From Malurus cyaneus samueli (lineage: Eukaryota; Chordata; Aves; Passeriformes; Maluridae): 64,000 nt of DNA. The stretch spans positions 39,351,500 through 39,415,499 of the forward strand of contig CM019217.1 in the NCBI GenBank assembly GCA_009741485.1, in the 5' to 3' direction. Made by a program: the position numbers and the translations under genes. Of this stretch, positions 12,280 to 23,471 are shown one piece after another (the first letter of the stretch is position 1; every line of letters starts with the position of its first letter). Under the pieces are notes generated by a model, which was not told the DNA's origin, made no database searches, and saw nothing but the letters and a program-made list of their open reading frames with translations.

Positions 12280-14893
12280 AGTCAAAATAACCTGTTCTGG
12301 TGACTCCAGCGGTTACAGGTATCCTCATTCTTTACCAAAAACAGCACTCTTGTTCGTCCAAGTGACTGCCCATCTAGTGAGGCACTGAAACTGGTGCCCT
12401 CTCAAACCAGGACACACCTATATCTTAGCATTTATAGTCTAAAAGCAGATTTAAAGAGCTCATGCAGCAGTGACTGAGAGAAGTTCCCACTAGAGAAAAC
12501 AAAAGAGCTCTCTCTTTGTTCCAAACTTTCAGTCTTGTCCCCATCCACTCCAGCCCTCATCCACTCCATCAGTACTCTCGCTTCTAACAAGGACTTCAAA
12601 TCCCTCAAGCCCAATATTCAAGATTTTAAAAGAAGCACAGGTCAACTAAATATTTGGCCTAATCAGTGGTTTTCTTCACAGGCAAGCCCACAGCTGCAAT
12701 AGACTATCCTAACACTCGTACACAAACCCAAAGAATTATTGATTCAGGCAAGGAATAGTTTGGGACAAGTTTCATGTTTCCTAAGGCTTTCCAGTGCCTC
12801 CCATTTTAAGCCTTCTTCCTGGACCTAGCTGACAGCACAAGTGTAATAGAACAAGGTTAATTATGCCATTATTCCACATCCTTCCTGACTGCAGCTTAAT
12901 TAACTGTCATCTCTCAAACTGTTTATTAAGAATTGTTTCTCATGTACTCTAGATATCTATTCCAAAGAGCACACAGGTTACTCTTTTGAGCAAGCATAGT
13001 AAGCACTTTTTTCCTGGGGTTTTTTGCATGGTTTGTCCCTGAACCTTTTTAGATAGCCACAGAATCTATGCCTTTTGCCAGCTTTATCCATAAAACTCAC
13101 AGGTTTAATTTTTAAGTGCACCTTGGATTTGTTTATGCAGCAGCCCAATTTCCTTCCAAAATAATCCATCTTTATACCACTTTACTTCATTTTCCTGACA
13201 CTGAGAAACTGTTTTCCTAGGGCCTTGAATTTTATTTTTTCTGTGAATCCCTTTGAAACACTTGCTGTCCGAGCAACAGTGAAAAACTAAAAAATCTAAA
13301 AAGAGATGCATGCACAAGCATGGATCTTGTTTCCTCAAATAGAACCTACCAGAATTCTGCAGGTTTATCAAGCATACACAGTTAAGTGGCATTTACCTTA
13401 TCCTTGGTGCCCTTCCCTTTTTTATATATACCTGATTCTTTCATTCACAGAAATATTTCTCTTTTTTAATTAATGATTTTATCATTCATTTCCCCCCATT
13501 AATTTAATACATGGAAAGCTTGAACACTTCTATTCTTGATTATTACTGTTTCCAAGAAAGAATTATCAAAGGCTTTTTGCTCATCACATTTGTCTTCCAC
13601 TCCAACACACACCCACCTTCTGTGAGATCAAAGATTTTATGGACTTCTGATCCAGCCTTGGATGTGCTTATCATTAGCACATTCCTGTGTGACTTCCAAG
13701 CTAATACCTAGTCATAAGAGGTTCATGTACTCTCCAGTGGCATTTCTTTCCTATTTGTGTCCTGAATTTTAATCTGTGTCTCTTCTGAGGGTTTTCTAGG
13801 ATTTCACTGTCACACTAAAGCCCTTATTTTACAGGAAAGCCTGTGAGGTTTGGTTGGTGGTCAACTCATCTTTCATTGAAACTGAACCTACTTGGAGCTA
13901 CGAAACATTCACCTGAGTGGTATAATTGTCTCTTTTTTTCATGATGAACATTACCCAAACTTACAAACTGCATCCAGTGCATTTCTTTTTACAGATCTTT
14001 GACTTGCATACTGATGTTGGCTGCCCTGCTCAACAGTTTGGTTCCACACAGTTCAGCTTTATATTCTGAGTCACTTTGCTAGTTTTTTTTCTCATGGACA
14101 CAGGCTGCAAATAGAATTTTCCTTTTCAATCCTTTCAAAATGCCTCTTCCACATTCCACATTGCTTCTTTACCCAGACTACAGTATTATAACTTAACAGT
14201 TCATTTTATCTGCCTGAGTTAACAGCAAAGTATTACATAGACTAAAACTGTACAAAATAACATTACCTTCAGTATTTTCCTTTGGAGTAGCATTCATTGC
14301 TTAAGCATATAGAATCAAGCTTTCTTTGAACTTGCCTCACTTCACTTGTAATTTGCCAAAGAGTTTCAGCTAAAATGGGACTTTCATTTGTTCCACTCTC
14401 CTATATGAGATATTTTCTTAATTTCTATGCTCCTGGCAACATCCGCTTTTATGTGACAGCCACCTCAGAGTTAAAGGCATTTACAAGAGAGATTTTTCCA
14501 TGCCTTGCAACTTTACCAGAATTGTGCTGGTTTGCTGAAATCCATGCAATAGGATTCAAGAGATTACGCAAATACTTTCTCCTATATTGAAGAACCCCAC
14601 CCAACCTGAAGTTCTCTTGTTCTTGAAGAAATACTTAAACATTAACCCTCCTCACACAAAACAGGGTCAGAAAACTGAATCTGTTAAAAAATCTCACTAT
14701 TTTTAAGCCAATGTCTTGATTTCTCAATGCTTAGAATAAGCATAGCTATATGGAAAACTCATATACCCATGACTTTTTCATCTCTGTCGTGAAAGAGTGA
14801 GAAGAACATGGCTCTCAGTCACGTAAAACTGTTGCTCTGTGATTTGCAAGGAAGCTGCATATAGAGATGATACAGTAATTTAATCACCAGCAG
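12280..14893. other. Unannotated stretch, no supported gene
   Basis: No supported gene. A 95-codon minus-strand frame ends near 13.1 kb and a 71-codon plus frame lies at about 14.4 kb. Neither has a recognisable domain, and neither shows a convincing splice-site pair with neighbouring frames. Confidence 0.5.
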
Positions 14894-14954
14894 CTGCAAT
14901 CTACCTTAATAAGTAGTCTTTCACAGAGAAAGACTATTAAAAGTGATGCTGCAG
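14894..14954. other. Extended imperfect hairpin, about 61 nt
   Basis: The inner stem is perfect: TAGTCTTTC (14914-14922) pairs with GAAAGACTA (14928-14936) around a 5-nt loop. It is extended by a G-T and an A-T pair. Pairing resumes after an internal loop: TT (14906-14907) with AA (14940-14941), the segment near 14899-14904 with 14943-14947, and CTGCA (14894-14898) with TGCAG (14950-14954). About 23 pairs in 61 nt resembles a small RNA hairpin such as a pre-microRNA in size. I recognise no known microRNA seed, and such folds also arise by chance. The transcribed strand cannot be told. Confidence 0.4.
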
Positions 14955-15159
14955 AAACCTGTAGTGAATGCTGGCAAGTTTATGGGCAGGATTTAAACAG
15001 TTGTTTTTAATTTAGAGTGAGCCTCGAAGGTTTCAAATCTGATTACATGAGAGACCACCTATCTTGCAATTGATTCTGTTGTATTAGTGGTCAGAAGAGG
15101 AATTCAAGTTAATAGCCTAGTCATGTAGGCAGAACAGACTTGGCAGAAGGAGATCTGGT

Positions 15160-15285
15160 AGAGAGCTTTGAACTCTGCAACTTATTCTTCAACTGTAAAA
15201 TGGGGATAATAATGTTCCTCTGCCTCCCAGTAGGGTGCTTAGGTTAAATTCATTATTAGACTTTTTCAGTAAAGCTCCTGTTTAT
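15160..15285 (+). mobile_element. MIR-like ancient SINE relic
   Basis: The segment GTAAAATGGGGATAATAAT (15194-15212) matches a hallmark of the 3' half of MIR (CORE-SINE) elements. What follows keeps the right order: a CCTCTGCCTCCCAG-like block, then AGGGTGCTTAGGTTAAATTCATTA (MIR has AGGGTTGTTGTGAGGATTAAATGAGTTAAT), then CAGTAAAGCTC (MIR AATGTAAAGCGC). Upstream, CTCTGCAACTTATTCTTCAACT fits weakly. The tRNA-derived promoter part is not recognisable. MIR-type relics are known across amniotes and are always old and inactive. The match is from memory and needs an alignment. Confidence 0.6.
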
Positions 15286-17489
15286 GTTTCCAAGGTAATG
15301 AATAGGATGGGCTGGCAATCCCTTAACAATAAAACTTACAGAGCTTAAAGGGCAGTGGGAGCTAAGGGGTCACAGCACTTGCAACAGGAATTATTATCTA
15401 CTAGATAGCAGTTGTAAAATCTGGTAGATAACTCCCAGCCCAATCAGCTCTTGGCAACACAGTAATAAGGCTCCTCTGATGAGGCTCAGGCACCCACCTA
15501 ATAAGACTGCTCAGAGATACTTTATCTCATCTTCAGGAGGACCATTCATAATACCAAGACTGAGGGGAAAAAAAACACCTCTCTAAGCTGTGGGGTACAC
15601 TGGAAAAGCAGGTGCTTATCATCAACTCCATCCTTGCAGCCCAGAGTACTTCAGCCTGCCAGGACTGCATGCATGTCCGGGATGATAGCAATGGGATTCC
15701 TTGCAAATCACATCAGTCATTAACAGATAAATCTCTATCCATGGACTTTAAGTTAAAGAAAGAGCTCAATAAAGATCCCCTCTCCCAACAGTACTTAGCA
15801 CAGAAGTCCTAAACTTCACCCTACAGACAGATCCCTTTGCTGCCTAATAAACTGACCAGAAACCTTTACTGCCACCTCCCAAGGTCAGCTGTGGGTCAGG
15901 CTGCACTTGAGGCTTCATGCAGCTCAGAAGACATTAGCAGTGAATCTTCATTTTTTCATGTAACCAGTAAACATAGCATCCAAATATTGAGTTTATAGTT
16001 CATCACATGAAGTGTCAATCAAGCTCTAGTCTGCAAAGGCATAGCCTAGTGCTGTGGAAGGATGTCAGGCTTGTGGAATCAGCCTCAGCAAAGAGCTGAA
16101 TCCATCTTGGCTGTCTGCCCCGAAGTCCTGCTGTTTGAACAAGAGGGAAAGCAGAAGGAGTAAACTGTATTGCACAAAGTGTACTCAGCCTCCTACTAGC
16201 ACAAAACTTTTTGGTCTGTATCGCTGCATTTGTTTAATACACATTTGATTCCTTCAGTTTCAGCAGCTGCTCAACAACCTGGTGAGAGCTGCAGCAACAA
16301 TATCTTATGATCTGATGTATATTCCTCTAAGACTTAGGTGACATTTCATCCTGGCATTCAGGGTTAGATTGGATAGCTCAAAATTTGAAGATAAAAGAAA
16401 CTTTCTACATTTGAATGTCAGCAGAAAGCTATAGTATACAATGATTGCTGACTGCATCCTCTATTTTTTTTTTTGCTTGACTCTCCCTGAATAAAGGAAA
16501 ATCTGGAGATCTTAGTCATAGCTGGTACACACCAATGCCTGCAGCGTGTTTTTCCCTGTATCCAGTGCATTCGGAACACAGCAGATGTTAATGAGCTAGA
16601 GAAGCAGAGCATCTTGCACTGAAAACCATGTTAGCAAAACTGTTAAATGAGCCTCCTGGCACTGGGTGGGCCAGGGGTTCCCTCAATAGCATGTAATGCA
16701 TTTCAAATGGGCACACCACATCAGGAAATCCCATTTCCGCCCTTCAGAGAACCAAAGCACGCATTGCCAGCATGCTTGATTAAATGGTTTCTACTAAGGT
16801 CCCCTTGTATTTATGTTTTTTATCGGGAAAGGTTTATCTAAGATACTACCTGAAAAGGTCTTAAACTAGGACATTCATCAGCACTTACCCCCAACTTTTT
16901 ACAATAAAACTCATCATTGTTCAGTTTAAACAGCAGCAGTTCAATTTAATTCCGTTATTAGAAGTGTCGTGAGTTGAAATAAATAGTGATTTTGTTCATG
17001 TTTTTATTTAGACTAAGTGTGGTCCCTAGGCTTCTGGCAAGCTGTCAGCACAGCCATCTGTTTTGCAAACTTTATGGATCTCTCTGGAAATAGACAGCCC
17101 AAAGCTAAAGTACACTAAGGATTGTTTTTCTTTGAACCACCTGCTGTAGATGAAGAACGGTCAGATTTCAATTGGACATGGGCTTTAAGCTCCATGTATG
17201 CCCAAAGTCAGACCAACTTAAGGATGCAAAATTAACGTAAATTCATTTCACTTGCATTTTCTTACAACTCAGCTTCAGCAACTTGCTTATAAATTTATTC
17301 TATATATTTACAAACACACACAGACACTAATATAGGTATAACAAGACAGAGAGAGAGTGGGAGACCTGAAATCCAAAGCCAGGTCACTTCAAAATCTTAT
17401 ACAAATATCTGCTTCAAAGAGTTTATATATTCCAAAGCAAACATAGCACCTTAAATGCATAAACAAGCAAGCCATGATGAAGACAGAAG
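15286..17489. other. Unannotated stretch, no supported gene
   Basis: No supported gene. Short frames of about 64 codons near 15.6, 16.1, 16.4 and 16.6 kb have no recognisable motif. A short CA-rich and a GA-rich run lie at about 17.31-17.36 kb. Confidence 0.5.
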
Positions 17490-17520
17490 GTATCTGCTAT
17501 GAAATTCTGATAGCAGATGT
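17490..17520. repeat. Short inverted repeat (9-bp perfect arms)
   Basis: ATCTGCTAT (17492-17500) and ATAGCAGAT (17510-17518) form a perfect stem with a 9-nt loop. Two G-U pairs could lengthen it in RNA. Pairing does not continue far beyond this, so it is too short for a typical microRNA precursor. Confidence 0.8.
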
Positions 17521-18448
17521 GCAGTTTGCAGGCCATCAGTAAGAACAGATGTCATTCTTATGAGCCATGAAGGGATACAAAGCAAATCAAACCATCACAA
17601 AGAAATTGAAAATAAATGCAAGAAAAACATTTCTAAAGGAGTTTTTTTGCAATTTTCAGTTGGAATTTCTCTGCTATCTTACCTTAATAGCATTTTACAC
17701 CTCAAACGTCTCCCCAATTTCAATACAGCTTACTCAATTTTAAAGTGACTGTATGCCATGTCAGTAGGAATTCTATTACATGTTTGCACGTAAATACATT
17801 AACACGTGAATTGAACCATATACTGCCTTAAAAATATAAATAGAGGACCCAGTACTAATGGGCTTGATCCTGCAATCTTCAAAAAACTGACCAGGGCGTG
17901 ACTGAATCTAGATTTAGTAGATTTGGAGAATCTTTTGACCAACATGCTGAAGCAATTAAAGCCTGTTATTCACTGCTTTTACAAAATGTTTTTTGATGGA
18001 TTTGTCATTGTTCTTAGTACATTATCTGCCCCTGCTATGGTCTGAATGTCAAGTAGCTGTTGTCAGGATGGAAGAAGTTGTGCTCAAGATCTCTAAAATA
18101 GAAGGGAAACCCCACCTAACGTAATTGTTTTATTGTATTGCCAAAGCCTAAAATGTCTGCAAGCACAGTGCTGTTGTTCTTAAACCTGCAGACACAGAAG
18201 TGGTTTCATGGAAGTTTGTTTTAAAGGAAAGTACTTCTAACAGTGCCTGAGGATTGGAGATGGTCTTACATAAACTAAACTAGGAACCAAACTGTTGAGA
18301 GCCAAAATGACAGTTTCATTGGCTACTGGGTTAAAACTGAGAACTACAAGGAGTACAACTGGAAATACAAATTTAAATGAGATGTTTGTTTCAATGCAAT
18401 CAGCCTATAAGCACATATTACTATACTGTTGTTGCTTTATTCCCTGCA
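17521..18448. other. Unannotated stretch, no supported gene
   Basis: AT-rich sequence with two short frames (about 62 and 67 codons) and no recognised family. Confidence 0.5.
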
Positions 18449-18449
18449 A

Positions 18450-18518
18450 AGTTGGACCAGATGAGCTACTCTGGTTCCTTCCAACCCACCCATTCTGATC
18501 CAGTGAGTCTGTGATTCA
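18450..18518 (+). mobile_element. CR1 LINE 3' tail fragment (plus strand)
   Basis: The order of segments is that of a CR1 3' end: GTTGGACCAGATGAGCTACT, then GGTTCCTTCCAACCCACCC, then ATTCTG and, after a short divergent spacer, GTCTGTGATTC, which corresponds to the octamer tail. Only the last 70 bases or so are recognisable. Upstream similarity is lost, so this is a heavily truncated or eroded copy. Confidence 0.8.
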
Positions 18519-20021
18519 CTGAATGTGGAAAGGAAGAAAATAAATGGAAGATCACTCCTTTGATTTAAATCATACCTGTCTGAAGCTGTTATTGCACTGT
18601 TTTGCTTTGTTTTGCCAGAGGATACAGAAAGAACTCTGTGATGCTTCTCTGTCTCTGATGCAGCTGACTTGTGGTCTGTTTCAAATCCAGTTGGAATCCA
18701 TGGAAGATTTTCCAGTGGTTTCATTTTGTTTTGGTTTTTTTTCTAGATCAAGTCCTGTGTGGACTTGGGTTTCTACTACAAGAGGGAATTGGAATTCAAA
18801 TTCCTTTTTCATGCAAATTCTCTCCTTAGTTGTGCATGCTGATTTCTAAACCCATAAGGTAAAGGAAAAATGCTCAATTTCATTGTACAGATTTACCAAA
18901 AAAATGCTGAATATTGGTAGCATCATATGATCCTTATGAGATTCATACTCAGCAATCTCCTGCTGCTTATCTGAAATTACCGTAAACGGAAATTCTCTGC
19001 CATGGAAATTTTAAAATTTGATTGTTTTTCAGATATGATCTATTCTCTTTCCTCATTCAGATTTCAGGAGTATCAAACCTCTGGCATAATGACAGCAATC
19101 AGGCATGCTGGTGCAATAAATTGCGAGATGTCAGCAGTGATTCAGGCTGGGTGGCAATATCACCATATAGGGCCAGATATGCTATTGTTTTATTTTTCAC
19201 GTTGGGTTTCAAATCATCACACCAACATTAATTCAGTTTTGATTAGAGTTCTGTTTCTTCCTTGGCCATTGGCTTTATAGCTCTCCCACTGATGTCAAAT
19301 ATTGGACTCCTACAAGCTTGGAATTTGGGTCCCGTTTGCAATTGTAGACTTTGTAGGTCCTCAATGCAGCCCCATGCAGGGGATGTAGTAAAACAGCAGG
19401 TAGTGGCTATTCATAACTTATTGAATCACACTCCTGCCAAATACCACTTCTGAGTATATGGTCAGCCTGTTACTGCATGGAAAATTACATTTCCCCCTGC
19501 TCTTGTTTGAAATATGTGTTTATTTAACATTACTCTGCAGGCTACTATTCATTCAAGTATATTAGAACTGAAGAATTATGCAAAAGCAAGTGCTGGAAGT
19601 TAATCAGAAAACCATCCGTTAAAATTGTCTCTGTGAAAAGACCAAGTATTTCAAATCTTTTGTACTGATGCCACCTTGAAACTCACATCTGGAAAATAAA
19701 GGGGTTTTTTGCAAACAAATGTTTGCTGCTGATATAAACAAGCTCTGAAGTGCTAAGACCAAGAAATCAAAACTCTTATTTCCTGTATCACTGCAAATCT
19801 ACATGTTTCTGGTGTGCTACTAACATTGAAAAGCTTGCCAGATGTGGTTTAAATTCAGGAGCCTGTTCAGGATCTCAGATTCCCTAACTAAGCATGCAAA
19901 ACAGATTTTCAAAATCCTTTTCTAAAATGTTAAAAATGCAGACGAGCAAATGAGGAAATGGCCAGCCATCACTTGGAAAAGAAAAGATAATGTGCTGCTT
20001 ACTAACAGATGGACAACAAGT
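18519..20021. other. Unannotated stretch, no supported gene
   Basis: Plus-strand frames of 101 codons (from 18544) and 92 codons (from 19002) are present, with shadow frames alongside. They show no recognisable domain, and their composition is like the surrounding DNA. I treat them as chance. Confidence 0.5.
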
Positions 20022-20056
20022 CTATATAATGCCTATATAACCTGGAGGTTATATAG
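20022..20056. repeat. Direct repeat plus 10-bp inverted repeat
   Basis: CTATATAA occurs twice, 11 bases apart (20022 and 20033). The second copy begins a perfect inverted repeat: CTATATAACC (20033-20042) and GGTTATATAG (20047-20056) around a 4-nt TGGA loop. It is a compact, stable hairpin of unknown significance. Confidence 0.85.
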
Positions 20057-23000
20057 AAATATCCTAAATTAAAATTAATTGCTCACTATTATCCTGAAAG
20101 CTGAAGAGGTTAAGCTTCAACAAACTTTAATCTTCTCAGCTAGGCAAACAGTGATAACTCCAAAGGCCGTACTTTCACCTATTATTGCTTAGGTAAAAGG
20201 CTTTTTACAAATTGAATTAGGCATGCAATGATATATTTCATTATAGGCTCTCAGTTCGTAATATATTATTCATTACATATTCATTATATACTCTTAATAT
20301 TACTTAGCTGTCTGGATCAGAAGCTGTACATTTAGGATATATTCACTATAGGAAGCTGGTTGCCATATTGTGAAGAGGTTTCTTTCCTGCAAGGATGAGG
20401 ACACAGAAATCAGCTACTGAGCACAGTGGACTCCTTTAGCTGCCCAGGTGACATCTGAACACACTTGATGCACTGGGAATATTCACATGCTTTCAATCTT
20501 TTGCCATCACAGAGTAATCACAATTTATTTCAATATCAGAATTTTTTTGAATACATGTTATTCAGCCCATTCAGATCATAATGTGGAATCTACACTCCCT
20601 TTAATGAAAATAAGTATGTAAATAGGGCTCACTATGAAGAGTTTGACTGAAATGTAGCTGACTCCACCCAATACAATCACCCATTAAAGCAAACTCTTGC
20701 AGTACAAGTATGAAACCATTGTTTTCCTTATTGTGCACATTTAAGACCACTCTGTTTATATCAGCTACCTTGTGTTTCTATCAACTTTCTTTCAACTACT
20801 GTACTCTGCTTCAGTTTCTCCAAGACTGTTTTGTAGAACTGATTAGAGAAGAAAAGAAAGTTGGGGTTTTTTTTTTTTATATTTGTAGGGCTTTTACTAC
20901 TAGCACTGTTGCAAGCATGCCTTTCATAATCTATTCCTGTATTTCCTTATTTGTTGAAGCTTACTAAACAAAAGAGAAATGAGAGTGGAATAGCTCCATC
21001 TCCAGTAATAAAATATGATTCCTCTTTTTTTGTGGTTAGTGTGTGACTAGACAGATAAGCAGCACTGAAGCTCTGCAGTGGAAAAACATCATTTCCAGCT
21101 CGGCCAAGAAGTGACATTTTAATGAGCAGATGTGCAACCTTGCTAAAGCAAATTAAGTCATAAGTAGAGCTTGCCTAGACGAGTAGTCTTCTAAGACCTC
21201 TGTAAGTCACTCCAGTTGTCTCAGACATTACAAGTAATGGTCAGGGCACAGATCACAGCATATTTTCTACTCTATGTCAACAGCAAATGATGTAGACTCA
21301 AAAGTTTGAATTCAATATGACTGAGCAGTACATGCACTGAGTTATTCAAACACAGTGAGCTGAATTATAAATGAGATAAAAGTTATCCTCTAGGTTCAAC
21401 TGGAAAAATACCCCAAATACTGTGATTTATTCCATCAACCAAGCATAATCGCAAGCGGAAGTATCTGGTCTACTAAGCCACTTACACATATTTATTATTC
21501 CTATTCCTGTAGTAAATCATCTCGACTTCAAAAGGGAGGGAAGGTGAGATTGGTAGACACAACAATGAGGGTCTTGCTGTCATACCATCTTTTCTGTAGA
21601 TGTCATAGTCTTATAAACTACAACAAAGGTCAAAACAACTGAGTAATTATTTTTCATTAAGCACACCCTAATTTATTTGCCAACATAAAAATTTCTGCAA
21701 GTTTTGCAGAAATATAGGTGGCCCAAAGCCCAGATTTATGGCTCCCCTTTCAGGCAGTGCTCTGTTGCAGACTTGTAAGCGGTGTCAGCTGCCAGTGTGA
21801 TGTGTGTGACACTGAACTGGGGTGCAAGGGGAGTTCACTCCTGGCAGGATTGCTGGAAGGGTGTTAACCAAGCACATTTGGCATGGGTGCTTCTGCTTGC
21901 TACATTACTCAGAGTAAACAAGGGACATCTGAACAGCTAGCTTGGGGTGAAATCCTGGATTTGGTGAATTCAAAAGTAAAATTCATATGGACTAGAGTGG
22001 TGCTAGATTTTTCTCCCTTAACATCTTTCTCCATCCCAATAATAGGAATGTCCCCTTTTTGAGGACAGACTTAGCACAGATCCTTTTTTTGCAATTATCT
22101 GTTAGAAGCATCAAGGGAAGCATCATGCACTTTCCATTAGAGACATGACCACACAAGTTATGATGCAAAAAGCTGGGATGCAAAGTCAGAGTGCATCTGC
22201 TACATGATATTATCATCCCATATGCACATTTTTCACTGTTAGCAAATGAAATAAAATAATTTACTCCTTGCTGAAAAAATGATATTTTTTTTATTGACTC
22301 AAAGAGTGTAAACCAGCTGCTATAATGAACTCATTGATTTTCTACAACTATTACTATTGTGTGGTAGTAAGAGAATGCATGTAGATTATTACTGTAGTGT
22401 ATTTGATGTCTTTTACATTTATATTCTTACTAAATTGTAACATTTTCATTTCCTCAAAAATCCAGAATTCCTATTACTTTGCAAGCCAATCCTAATTCTA
22501 TTTTATGAAATATTTGTATCCATGTAATTATAAACCTTTACTTAAAAAAAAAGTTTATTATTTGTGACTTGGAAATCTGTTATTAACTATATCCAATTGC
22601 ATTCAAGTGGAGTTCTTGCTCACAAAAATAATTCCAATCTTTTCAGTGACACTTTCTGGTGAAAATGGAGTAGATTTACAGCACAAAGGCCCACTCTTAC
22701 CAGATAGCTTATGGGATATGCCAAAAGGAATAACCTTAAATGAGATGGAAATTGAGAAACAAGACAAGGGAAACAGGTACTAGAATATTTCATTCAGTGA
22801 CTGTATGACAAGTCCATCACAGACCATTATTTATAGGTCACTTTCCTGTCAGCTGTAGGATTTCTGGCCCTAATCATGAGAGTCAACACAGACTTCCGAA
22901 TAAAAACTTCCAACATGATAGAGATAATTCCGAGCAAGACAAAGGATATATGACCATGATTTACTTCCTCTCTTACATTTAAAATGATGAGACATTTCTG

Positions 23001-23451
23001 TAATAGTTTCTTGTCTTAATACTGCTGTTTTCTGTTGTCACAGACAACACAAAAAAAACCATTGAAATTCAAGTCAGAAAGTAGCTTAAAGAAACTATGT
23101 GGTTAAATATATAATTATGTTGTAATATCTTAATTCTACTCTTTGCAAACTTGGAGAACTCTTTACCTCTGCCATCAATTTTTGCTTTTCAACACACACA
23201 AATTTAATTTGCCTTTCTTCTGCCTGTTGGAATTAAAAGGGGAAAAAATGCCCTTTTTTTGTTCCCGGTTTTGTTTGATGTAAAAATAATTGAAAAATAT
23301 CAGGCTGTCCGTGGGAATATGGTCCAAGCAAACTGGCTTGCACTTCTGGTCTAAAGTTACACAAAGAGGGCTGGGGCTGTGGGGCAGGTCCAGAAACGAC
23401 TTCTGTACCAGTGTTTGGACAGAAAACCAAAAACATCCTAGGTCAGCCTGA
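20057..23451. other. Unannotated stretch, no supported gene
   Basis: No supported gene. An 85-codon plus frame at 20.7 kb and a 74-codon minus frame at 22.0 kb show no family motif. The part from 21.72 to 21.90 kb is locally richer in G+C but carries no long frame. Confidence 0.5.
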
Positions 23452-23471
23452 AACAAACAAACAAACACCAA
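23452..23471. repeat. Short (AAAC)n run
   Basis: About four copies of AAAC (read as CAAA in the other phase) appear just before a T12-like tract at about 23.48 kb. It is simple-sequence DNA of the kind that seeds microsatellites. Confidence 0.8.
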
